Origin: Halosimplex pelagicum
GTDB taxonomy: Archaea; Halobacteriota; Halobacteria; Halobacteriales; Haloarculaceae
Assembly: GCF_013415905.1 (NCBI RefSeq)
Contig: NZ_CP058909.1
Location: 1,860,001-1,924,000, forward strand
Reading direction: 5' to 3'
Length of the DNA: 64,000 nt
Part shown: positions 17,240-24,847 of the stretch, in pieces
Numbering within the stretch: position 1 is the first letter of the stretch
Layout: each line of letters opens with the position of its first letter
The notes under the pieces: model-generated
Database searches by the model: none
Seen by the model: the letters and a program-made list of their open reading frames with translations, nothing else
Told to the model about the DNA's origin: nothing
Program-made: the position numbers and the translations under genes

Positions 17240-17875
17240 TCAGTGCGACGGCACCGCCGACTCCGGGAGCGTCGGGTGCCAGCGCACGCCCTCCGGCGTC
17301 GAGTCGTCGGCGTCGTCTCCCGCCGCGTCGCCGTTCGTGCCGACCGCGTCGTCGGTCGCTTCGGCCGCGTCGCCGTCGGTCGCTGCGTCGCCGTTCGTGC
17401 CGGCTGTACGGCTCCCACCGGACACCGGCGCGGTGACGGTCGCGCCCGAATCGTCGGTTTCGGCGACGAAGACGGCGATCAGCCGGTAGACGGGCGGGCG
17501 GTCGGGGTCGTCCTCGTCGCGGACGCCGAGGATCGTCACGCGGGTGAGATCGGTCAGCGAGCAGTCGACGCCGGTCGACCGCCGGATCGCGGCCTCGGTC
17601 CCGGGGACGACGCGCTCGTCGGTCGCCGGTTCGCCGTGGGGGACGACCCACTCGCCGTCGCGCTCGACCAGCAGCACGTCCTCGCTGTCGTTGTACAGCT
17701 GGACGTACGCGTCGACGATACCGCGCTCGCAGCGCCCGCCGGCCCGCTCGTAGGCGTCGCTGGGCACGGCGAGCGTCGTCTGGTTGATCGGGAACCCGCT
17801 GTACTCGTCCTCCAGCGCGACCAGCCGCTCCTCCACCCTGTCGCGGGAGACCTCGGCCACGGACATCGTCCGCAT
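17240..17875 (-). CDS. Degenerate NUDIX-like protein
   Basis: This 211-residue protein aligns in layout with its upstream neighbour, a NUDIX hydrolase. Both have an N-terminal helix pair with SRDRVEERLVALEDEY and an AYERAGGR element. The NUDIX box is broken: where REUxEExGU is expected the sequence reads TEAAIRRSTGV, so the metal-binding Glu pair is Arg-Arg. It is therefore unlikely to hydrolyse nucleotides. The C-terminus adds a Gly/Asp/Ala/Thr-rich tail (about 150-195) with a repeated GTNGDAA motif. It could bind a nucleotide or act as a regulatory partner. Confidence 0.75.
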   Translation of the reverse strand: MRTMSVAEVSRDRVEERLVALEDEYSGFPINQTTLAVPSDAYERAGGRCERGIVDAYVQLYNDSEDVLLVERDGEWVVPHGEPATDERVVPGTEAAIRRSTGVDCSLTDLTRVTILGVRDEDDPDRPPVYRLIAVFVAETDDSGATVTAPVSGGSRTAGTNGDAATDGDAAEATDDAVGTNGDAAGDDADDSTPEGVRWHPTLPESAVPSH

Positions 17876-17989
17876 CTGCGTCGGGACCGGGATAAACCCG
17901 TCCCTTCGTTCAGGCCACGGACGGGCCGATCGCGTGTCGGTCGGACCCCGGACGTTCGCACTTGCGAGCGGGTCGCCGACCGCTCGCGG

Positions 17990-18544
17990 TCACTCGCTGG
18001 CCGGATACGGTCGGTCGGCGACCTCGGGATACAGCACCGCCTCGGGCGGCGACGCGGCCCACTCGACCGCGGCGATCTCCCCCTCCCGCGGGCGCGGGTC
18101 GCCGCCCGCGTACTCGCCGTCGAAGATCGCGATGAGGCTGGTCAGCGCCGGCCGGTCGGGGTCGGTCCCGTCGACGAGTTCGAGGACGTGCGCTTCGCGC
18201 AGTCCCGTGATCGTCGCCTCGACGGCCGTCTCCTCGCGGACCTCGCGGCGCGCGGCCGCCTCGAAGGACTCGCCGGCCTCGCGCTTGCCGCCGGGGTCGG
18301 CCCAGCCGTCGTCGCCCTCGTTGCGGACGAGCAGCACCTCGCCGTCGCCGTTCGTGACCCAGATACCCGCGCCGCCGTTCGCGCCCGCGGCGATCCGCTC
18401 GCGGTCCCGTTCGTAGGCCCCGGCAGCGAGTTCCCAGCGCTTCTCGACGCGCTCGAAGCCGTCGTAGCGCTCGCGCAGGTCGGCCAGCCAGTCGGCGACC
18501 CGCTCGCGCGAGCGTTCGGCGAGCTTGGTTTCGGTCATCGTCAT
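17990..18544 (-). CDS. NUDIX hydrolase
   Basis: This 184-residue enzyme has an intact NUDIX box, GGKREAGESFEAAARREV followed by REET (about 88-110), with all catalytic Glu residues. Family members cleave nucleoside diphosphates linked to other groups. An N-terminal 60-residue helical region is shared with the degenerate paralogue downstream. Its start is 10 bases from the end of the S9 peptidase gene, so co-transcription from the peptidase side is possible. Confidence 0.88.
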   Translation of the reverse strand: MTMTETKLAERSRERVADWLADLRERYDGFERVEKRWELAAGAYERDRERIAAGANGGAGIWVTNGDGEVLLVRNEGDDGWADPGGKREAGESFEAAARREVREETAVEATITGLREAHVLELVDGTDPDRPALTSLIAIFDGEYAGGDPRPREGEIAAVEWAASPPEAVLYPEVADRPYPASE

Positions 18545-18554
18545 CTCACTCCGC

Positions 18555-20384
18555 TCAGACGTGTTCGTCGAGGAAGTCGACGACGGCGGTGTAGGCCTCG
18601 ATCCGGTTCTCGCGCTTGGTGATCCCGTGGCCCTCGTCGTCGAAGACGAGCTTCTCGACGGGGACGCCCTGGGCGGCGGCCTCCTCGGCGATCTGCTCGG
18701 CCTCGCCGAGGGGGACTCGCGGGTCGTTGGCGCCGTGGAGGACGAACAGGGGCGCCGCGATCGACTCGACGTTGTTGATCGGCGAGACGGATTCGAGGAA
18801 CTCCCGATCGTCGTCCAGCGAGCCGTACTCGGCCTCGCGCAGTTCGCGCCGCCACGAGCCGGTGTTCTCCAGGAACGTGACGAAGTTGGCTATCCCCACG
18901 ACGTCGACGCCGGCGGCCCACAGGTCGGGGTACTCCGTCAGCGCCGCCAGCACCATGAACCCGCCGTAGGAGCCGCCCATCGCCACCACGCGGTCGGGGT
19001 CGACCGCCTCGTGGTCGGTCAGCCACTCGACCGCGGCCTCGATGTCCGCCACCGAGTCCATCCGCTTCTCCACGTCGTCGAGGTGGGTGTACTCGCGGCC
19101 GTAGCCGGTCGACCCGCGGACGTTCGGCTCGAAGACGGCGTAGCCCCGCGACAGGAAGTACTGGGTCAGCCCCGCGAAGGAGGGCCGGCGCTGGCTCTCC
19201 GGCCCGCCGTGGATGTCCACGATGACGGGGGTCTCGCCCGCCGACCAGTCGTCGGGCAGCGAGAAGTAGCCCGGGATCGACCGCTCGTCGAACGTGGGGT
19301 AGCGGACGAGTTCGGGCTCGACGAACGAGGACTTCGGGATGCCGGCGGTCGAGGCGTCGGTCCAGCGCTCGAACTCGCCCGTCTCGGTGTCGACGACGTA
19401 GACGTTCGTGTTCTCGGTGCGACCCGTGGCGGAGAGGGCGAACCGCTCGGCGTCCTCGTCGAAGGCGACGCCGCCGGCGATCCCGCCCGGCAGGTCCGGC
19501 GCGGGGAACTCGTCGATCTCCGTGGGGCCGGCGAGTTCGCCGACGGTCAGGTCGGTGTAGCCGTCGACGTTTCGGGAGTAGACGAGCCGGCCGGTCTCGT
19601 CGTCCAGCGCCACGCCGCCAACCGACCACTCGCCCCCGTCGGCGACGGTGTCGAGCGCCGCCGCCAGATCGGACTCGTCGGGGTCGTCGCCGAGCGCCGT
19701 CAGGTCGAGCCGTGCGAGGAACTTCGTGTCCGACTCGTAGTCGGTGGTCAGGTACAGCGCGTCGCCGTCGGGGCTCCACTGGGCGCTCGTGAAGCGCACG
19801 TCGCCGTCGTGTGGCGTGAGGTGTCGTCGCTCGCCCGACTCGGCGTCGAGGACGTAGAGGTCCTGGTCGAAGTTCCAGTGGGCCCGCGAGACGAGCAGGC
19901 GGTCGTCGTCGGGCGCCCAGCCGCCGACGGAGAGCCAGCCGTCGCCCTCGTGGACGAGGGTCGCGTCGTCGCCGGTCCCGGTCCGGCCCTGGACGTACAC
20001 GTCGAAGACGGACTCGTCGCGGCGGTTCGAGGCGAACGCGAAGCGGTCGCCGTCGTGAGACCACCCGCCCCAGCGGTGTTTGGCGTCGGGGCGGGCGGTG
20101 AGGTTCGTGATCGTCCCGTCGTCGGCGTCGAGGCGGTAGAGCTGGGCGCGCTCGTCGCCGCCCTCGTCCATGCCGAAGGCGAGTTCGCGGCGCTCGGGCG
20201 ACCACGAGGCGAAGGTGACCCTGTCTTCGAAGAACGTGCGCTGGACGGGCCACGCCCGGGGCTCGTCGAGCGTCCAGAGCTGTGGGGTGCCCGTGGCGTC
20301 GAGCAGGAACGACAGCGTTCCGTCGGGCCCGAAGGAGGCGCCGTAGGCGCTCCGCACGTTGAGATACCGGTCGAGGTCGTACAT
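18555..20384 (-). CDS. S9 family (prolyl oligopeptidase-type) serine peptidase
   Basis: This 609-residue cytoplasmic enzyme has an N-terminal β-propeller (about 1-340; repeated FASWSPERRELAFG and AQWSPDGDALY style blades) and a C-terminal α/β-hydrolase domain. The catalytic Ser lies in GGSYGG (about 470), Asp in HGANDPRVP (about 550) and His in DEGHGI (about 583). It fits acylaminoacyl-peptidase or dipeptidyl-peptidase relatives that trim short peptides. No signal peptide is visible. The ATG at 20384 gives the common MYDLDRYLN start. Confidence 0.93.
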   Translation of the reverse strand: MYDLDRYLNVRSAYGASFGPDGTLSFLLDATGTPQLWTLDEPRAWPVQRTFFEDRVTFASWSPERRELAFGMDEGGDERAQLYRLDADDGTITNLTARPDAKHRWGGWSHDGDRFAFASNRRDESVFDVYVQGRTGTGDDATLVHEGDGWLSVGGWAPDDDRLLVSRAHWNFDQDLYVLDAESGERRHLTPHDGDVRFTSAQWSPDGDALYLTTDYESDTKFLARLDLTALGDDPDESDLAAALDTVADGGEWSVGGVALDDETGRLVYSRNVDGYTDLTVGELAGPTEIDEFPAPDLPGGIAGGVAFDEDAERFALSATGRTENTNVYVVDTETGEFERWTDASTAGIPKSSFVEPELVRYPTFDERSIPGYFSLPDDWSAGETPVIVDIHGGPESQRRPSFAGLTQYFLSRGYAVFEPNVRGSTGYGREYTHLDDVEKRMDSVADIEAAVEWLTDHEAVDPDRVVAMGGSYGGFMVLAALTEYPDLWAAGVDVVGIANFVTFLENTGSWRRELREAEYGSLDDDREFLESVSPINNVESIAAPLFVLHGANDPRVPLGEAEQIAEEAAAQGVPVEKLVFDDEGHGITKRENRIEAYTAVVDFLDEHV

Positions 20385-20610
20385 ACCCCGGGCAAGCGGC
20401 GGAACGGAGAAAGTCCTTCCGGGCGTGCGAGCGAGGCCGATTCGCCACCGGCGGCGAACGCGGCGGACGACCGCGGCGGTAGGCGTGAGAGACTCCGGCA
20501 GTAAGTGGGGGTTTGACGCCGACGGGACGGACACAACGGAGGAAACGTTACGTCCCTTCCTCGAATGCCCGCCAATAACCAAACAGCGCACTCCCTTTGG
20601 GCAACACGCA

Positions 20611-21039
20611 ATGTACCGCACACTCGCGACAGTCTGTATCGTCGCCCTGGTCGCCCTCGCCGGCTGCGGCGGCCCCGGCCCGGGCGCCGGAACCGACACG
20701 GCCGACATCGGCGACGACGACGGCGACGCCATCGGCGACGAGACCGAGACCGAAGGCGACGCGATGGAGACGGACACGCCCGAACCGACCGACACACCGG
20801 AACCGACCGACACTCCGGAGCCGACCGACACCCCGGAGCCGACTCCGACGGACACGCCCGAGCCGACGCTGACGGCGGCGCCGACGGACACGCCGCTCCC
20901 GACGGACACCCCGCTTCCGACTGACACGCCGCTTCCGACTGACACGCCCGAACCGGAGGACGGCGGAGCCACCGGTGACGAAACGGAGACTGACGACGGG
21001 ATCGTCGAGGACGAGACCGAGACCGACACCGCGAACTGA
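20611..21039 (+). CDS. Small Thr/Pro/Glu-repeat lipoprotein (twin 1)
   Basis: This 142-residue product has signal and lipobox VALVALAGC (Cys about 19). A low-complexity mature part follows: acidic DETETEGD blocks and seven or so TDTPEP/TDTPLP repeats. It is probably an extended cell-surface stalk rich in O-glycosylation sites. The first 30 residues are almost identical to those of the lipoprotein at 21378-21830, and about 90 upstream bases are also similar, so the pair arose by duplication. No catalytic domain is present. Confidence 0.75.
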   Translation: MYRTLATVCIVALVALAGCGGPGPGAGTDTADIGDDDGDAIGDETETEGDAMETDTPEPTDTPEPTDTPEPTDTPEPTPTDTPEPTLTAAPTDTPLPTDTPLPTDTPLPTDTPEPEDGGATGDETETDDGIVEDETETDTAN

Positions 21040-21377
21040 CCGCCCCGGCGGCCGTTCGGTCAGTGCTCGCGCCGTCGTAGCGCCGGTGCAGTCCGTGTCG
21101 CGCAGTCGGATCCGTCGTCCACCGTCCGGCTCGGCGTCGGGACGGCGTCCTCGATCGAGCGGAGTCGTCCCGCGCCGTCCGCAGTCGAGTTCCCGGTCGG
21201 CTCCGTCACATCAGACAGATGATAAAAAGACAGCCCCAGACGGGACTGGCCCGCTGGTGTGGTATGTCAGGGCGACACAGTAAGGGGCGTCAGCCCTGCC
21301 GAGACGGACACAACTGGGGAAACGTTGCTCGAATGGCCGCGAATAACGAAACGGCGGACGCTCCAACGCGAAAACGC
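21040..21377. other. Intergenic region between twin lipoprotein genes
   Basis: No gene is visible. The last part (about 21298-21377) repeats the upstream region of the first lipoprotein (about 20524-20610), sharing GACGGACACAAC, GGGGAAACGTT or GAGGAAACGTT, CTCGAATG and AATAAC(C/G)AAAC. A/T-rich GATAAAAAGAC at about 21222-21232 may be an additional promoter. Confidence 0.6.
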
Positions 21378-21830
21378 ATGTACCGCGCACTCGCGACAGT
21401 CTGTATCGTTGCCCTGGTCGCCCTCGCCGGCTGCGGCGGCCCCGGCCCAGGCGCCGGAACCGACACAGCAGCCATCGGCGAAGACGGGGAGGACGGAGAG
21501 GATACCTCGCCCGCCATCGGCGACGAGACCGAGACGGAAGGTGACGACGTGATGGAACCCGCGACCGAGACCGAGGGGGACGACGTGATGGAGACGGAGA
21601 CGGAGGGAGACGATACGATGGACACCGAGACGCAAGGTGACGACGCGATGGATACCGAGACCGACACCGAAGACGGGTTCCCCGACGAGACCTCGACCGC
21701 CGAGGGCCTCGCCGGCGGCGAAGGCACCGCGACGGACGAGGGCGGCGTCATGGGGAACGAAACCGAGACGGACACGGACACGGGCGTCCTCGGTGACGAG
21801 ACGGAGACCGAGACGGACGCCGCGAGCTAA
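21378..21830 (+). CDS. Small acidic-repeat lipoprotein (twin 2)
   Basis: This 150-residue product shares signal peptide and lipobox (VALVALAGC) with twin 1. Its mature region lacks the TDTPEP repeats; instead it has acidic ETEGDD(V/T)M(E/D)TET repeats. An in-frame upstream ATG at 21333 would add 15 residues (MAANNETADAPTRKR). The equivalent stretch in twin 1 is out of frame, which favours the ATG at 21378. Probably a surface-exposed stalk; function unknown. Confidence 0.72.
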   Translation: MYRALATVCIVALVALAGCGGPGPGAGTDTAAIGEDGEDGEDTSPAIGDETETEGDDVMEPATETEGDDVMETETEGDDTMDTETQGDDAMDTETDTEDGFPDETSTAEGLAGGEGTATDEGGVMGNETETDTDTGVLGDETETETDAAS

Positions 21831-21867
21831 CGCTTCCGGTCGACGACCGTTCGGACATTTTTCGCCG

Positions 21868-22599
21868 TCACCGCAGCGCGCGGGCGGCGCAGTCGGTGTA
21901 TCGTAGTCCGAGCCGCCGCTCCGTCGCGTCGTCGGCGCTCGGGTACGCGCCGCCGCAGGCGCTCTCGTCGTCGAGGTGACGCTCGCGGACGCGCTCGGAC
22001 GCCCAGAGGTAGCTCCCGACCATCGGGCTCGCGACGAGGGCGTCGCCCTCGCGGCGCGCCGTCCCGTGGCGGTGAGTGACCCCGAGCGCGTGACCGCACT
22101 CGTGGAGCACCAGTTGCGTCGCCGCGGCCGGGATCGAGTAGGGGACGACCGGCGGCGTCTCCTCGGCGGGCGCCATCCGGGCGATGTAGGCTCCGCCGGT
22201 GGTGGCGGCGATCCGCGGACGAGCGTACCCGGCGGGCTGGCGCCGCGGGTCGCCGTCGGTGACGAGCAGGTTCACGTCGCCGACGGGGTCGATCTCGGCC
22301 ATCCCGACCATCCCCTCGGCGACCGTCATCGGCCAGTCGACGCCGAGCGACGTCTTCCCGCCCTCGTGGGGCAACGCGACCGTCGACGGCGCGAACTCGA
22401 TCTCGACGGCGTCGACCGCCTCGCCGAGGGCCGCGCCGAGGTAGCCTTCGACCCTAGCGGGGAGCGCGTCGTGCGTGGCCGCGGACTCGCTGAACCAGAC
22501 GCGGACGACGACCGGGTCCGGCGGGCTCGCGGCGCGGCGGCCGGCGACTCCCAGCGACAGCGCCACACCGGCGCCCCCGAGGAACGCCCGTCGATTCAC
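21868..22599 (-). CDS. Tat-exported metzincin-like metalloprotease
   Basis: This 243-residue product starts NRRAFLGGAGVALSLGVAG, a Tat signal without a lipobox, so it is probably secreted. The catalytic zinc site HECGHALGVTH (166-176) is a full HExxHxxGxxH motif, and SPMVGSYLW (Met193) can serve as the Met-turn; both together define metzincins. Two Cys pairs (about 168, 215 and 237) may form a disulfide. The fold before the zinc site is short. A surface or extracellular protease is the best reading; substrates are unknown. Confidence 0.8.
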   Translation of the reverse strand: MNRRAFLGGAGVALSLGVAGRRAASPPDPVVVRVWFSESAATHDALPARVEGYLGAALGEAVDAVEIEFAPSTVALPHEGGKTSLGVDWPMTVAEGMVGMAEIDPVGDVNLLVTDGDPRRQPAGYARPRIAATTGGAYIARMAPAEETPPVVPYSIPAAATQLVLHECGHALGVTHRHGTARREGDALVASPMVGSYLWASERVRERHLDDESACGGAYPSADDATERRLGLRYTDCAARALR

Positions 22600-22755
22600 T
22601 ACCGCCCCGATCCCTGCAGCCGGTGATAAACGTTCCTGCGTGGTAGGTGCGACTTACTTCGGCGACGGCTCGACGCGGCTACTCCGGTACGGTCGCCTTA
22701 CCGGTCGCCGCCGGGATGACGGGGATTTTTGACATCCCACCTCGTCCTCCGGCGT

Positions 22756-23814
22756 ATGCGCGTCGCGTTCGTCTCGATGGAGACGACTCACTATCGCGAC
22801 ACCGAAGGCGCCCGCCGGTTCGAACGCGTCGCACGCCACCTCGCCGCCCGCGGCCACGACGTGACCGTCTTCTGCACCCAGTTCTGGGAGGGGTCCGACG
22901 AGACCGTCGAGCGGGACGGCGTCACCTACCGCGGAGTCACCATCTCCCCCGCGCTCACGTCTTTCGCCGTTCGCCTCCCCGCGCTGCTCGCCCTGTTCGG
23001 CCCCGATATCGTCCACGCCCGGCCCGACCCGCCGACGGGCGTCCTCGCCGCGAGTCTCGGCGCCACGGTGGCCCGCGCACCGCTCGTCGTCGAGTGGTTC
23101 GGCGACGAGTCGGTCGACGGCTCCCGGTTCGCCGACCGCGCCGCCACGCTCCCCGACATGGTCGACACGCCCTCGGAGATGGTCCGAACGCGCGTCCGCG
23201 AGCGCGGCGCGACCGCCGAAACCACGCAGGTCGTCCCCGAGAGCGTCGACATGGAGACCGTCAGGGAGACCGACCCCGCCGAGGAGATCGACGTGGTCTA
23301 CGCCCACCCCCTCGACGAGAGCGCCAACCTGGAGAGCTTCCTGCTCGGCCTCGCCGAGCTGCGCGACCGCGACTGGTCGGCGACCATCGTCGGCGACGGC
23401 CCCGAGCGCGAGGGCTACGAGCGGCAGGTCCGGGACCTGCGCATCGACGATCGGGTCACCTTCGCCGGCGCCTGCGACCGCGCCGAGCGGGTGGCCTACT
23501 ACAAGGGCGCCCACGCGTTCGTCCAGACGGCCCACCGGGAGTACTTCGCGAGCGAACTGCTGTGGGCGCTGGCCTGCGGCTGCGTCGGCATCGTCGAGTA
23601 CCAGGCCGAGTCCAGCGCCCACGAGCTCATCGAGGAGGCCGAACGCAGTTTCCGCGCGACCGACCCCCAGCAGATCGCCGACGCCATCGTCGACGCCGGC
23701 GAGTTCGAGCGGCTCACCGTCGACGAGGAGTACGCCGAGTTCGACCACGACGCCGTCCTCGAACGCTATCTGCAGACCTACCGGGACCTGCAGGCCGACC
23801 GCGGGCTACTGTAG
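22756..23814 (+). CDS. GT4-family glycosyltransferase
   Basis: This 352-residue protein has the two Rossmann halves of GT-B enzymes. The N-terminal half has RVAFVSMET, ARHLAARGHDVTVFC and DIVHARPDPPTG; the C-terminal half has ATIVGDGPEREGYE and RVTFAGACDRAE (about 215-245). The usual GT4 acceptor-phosphate ExxxxxxxE motif is recognisable only loosely around FASELLWALACGC. It transfers a sugar from a nucleotide donor; substrate unknown. The GGATTTTTGAC block about 27-33 bases before ATG 22756 is a good TATA box for a leaderless start. Confidence 0.85.
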   Translation: MRVAFVSMETTHYRDTEGARRFERVARHLAARGHDVTVFCTQFWEGSDETVERDGVTYRGVTISPALTSFAVRLPALLALFGPDIVHARPDPPTGVLAASLGATVARAPLVVEWFGDESVDGSRFADRAATLPDMVDTPSEMVRTRVRERGATAETTQVVPESVDMETVRETDPAEEIDVVYAHPLDESANLESFLLGLAELRDRDWSATIVGDGPEREGYERQVRDLRIDDRVTFAGACDRAERVAYYKGAHAFVQTAHREYFASELLWALACGCVGIVEYQAESSAHELIEEAERSFRATDPQQIADAIVDAGEFERLTVDEEYAEFDHDAVLERYLQTYRDLQADRGLL

Positions 23815-23870
23815 CGACGGGCCCCCGACGGAGCCTTGTCGTTCGACCGCCTACCGGTCGGTGACCGCCG

Positions 23871-24023
23871 ATGATCCCACCGTTCCTCCGCCGGTGTCCA
23901 GACTGCGGGAAGACCGGCCTCGCTCGCTCGTTCGAGACCGTCCAGACCGACGGGGAGCGTCTCGTCGAGTGTCCGCGCTGCGGCCACCGGTTCCCCGTCG
24001 TCGATCGACCGACGCTGAACTGA
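23871..24023 (+). CDS. Zinc-finger microprotein with two CPxCG motifs
   Basis: This 50-codon ORF encodes RRCPDCGKTG near residues 7-16 and LVECPRCGHRF near 31-41: two CPxCG knuckles spaced to bind one zinc. Haloarchaea have many such small zinc-finger proteins, some linked to motility or stress phenotypes. The region between is charged (ETVQTDGER). It starts 56 bases after the glycosyltransferase gene on the same strand, so shared transcription is likely. Confidence 0.75.
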   Translation: MIPPFLRRCPDCGKTGLARSFETVQTDGERLVECPRCGHRFPVVDRPTLN

Positions 24024-24077
24024 GCGGAATCGGTCGGAGGCCGCTCCCGAGATGTCGGTCCGCCCGGACCGCGCCCG

Positions 24078-24764
24078 TCACTCCCGCAGCCGAGCCCGGA
24101 CGAACAGCCACTCGCCGCCGCCGAGTTCGTCGTCGCGGACGGTCTCCTCGGTCACGTCGAACCCCACCGAATCGAGCAGTTCGAGGCTCCGATCGCGGCC
24201 GTGGAAGCTCCACTGCATCGCCGCGCCGCTGTCGAGCCAGTCGTCGTTGCGCCCCTCCCAGTTGCCGACACCCGTCGTCAGCAACAGGTGCCCGCCGGGT
24301 CGGAGGACGCGAGCGAACTCCGCGAACGCCCGCTCGTGGTGCTCGCGCGGGACGTGGATCACCGAGTGCAGCGCCGTCACCGCGTCGACGGCGCCCTCGG
24401 CGACCGGCAGTCGCGTCAGGTCGCCGCGGGCGAGCGCCGCCCCGGGCGCGCGCTCGCGGGCCAGTGCCAGCTGTTCGACGGAGAGGTCGACGCCGACGGC
24501 GTCGTACTCGTCGGCGAGTGCCTCCAGCACCGCGCGGCCGCCGCCGCAGCCCGCGTCGAGGACCCGGGCGTCGGCGGGCAGGTCGGCCGCCAGCGCCTCG
24601 ACGAGTCGGCGCTCGTGGGCCGGGTCGCGGTCGTCGTCGTACGCCTCGGCCACGCCGTCGTACCCCGACATGACGGCGCTCGCCCACTCGTCGAGATCGC
24701 GGCCGTCCTCCTCGGAACGGCCGTCGGGCGCGGTCCCGTCGTTCGGCGTCGGCTCGTCGTCCAT
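24078..24764 (-). CDS. Class I SAM-dependent methyltransferase
   Basis: This 228-residue enzyme has motif I VLDAGCGGGRAVLEAL (about 68-83), motif II AVGVDLSVEQLALAR, and the GDLTRLPVAEGAVDAVTALHSVIHV stretch of methyltransferase-11/25 type proteins. The N-terminal 25 residues are low-complexity and acidic. The acceptor is unknown. It stands alone between the zinc-finger gene and folCP. Confidence 0.88.
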   Translation of the reverse strand: MDDEPTPNDGTAPDGRSEEDGRDLDEWASAVMSGYDGVAEAYDDDRDPAHERRLVEALAADLPADARVLDAGCGGGRAVLEALADEYDAVGVDLSVEQLALARERAPGAALARGDLTRLPVAEGAVDAVTALHSVIHVPREHHERAFAEFARVLRPGGHLLLTTGVGNWEGRNDDWLDSGAAMQWSFHGRDRSLELLDSVGFDVTEETVRDDELGGGEWLFVRARLRE

Positions 24765-24847
24765 GTCTCGGGTCCCGGCGGAGAGCGGAAAAAGCCTACC
24801 GGCGGGCAGTCAGACGGTCCCACACCGCAGTGCGGTGGCGCGACCGC

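Noticed and set aside
21333..21377. N-terminal extension of the second lipoprotein from ATG 21333
   Set aside because: The matching stretch in the first lipoprotein is out of frame, and the extension would place a charged 15-residue segment before the signal peptide.
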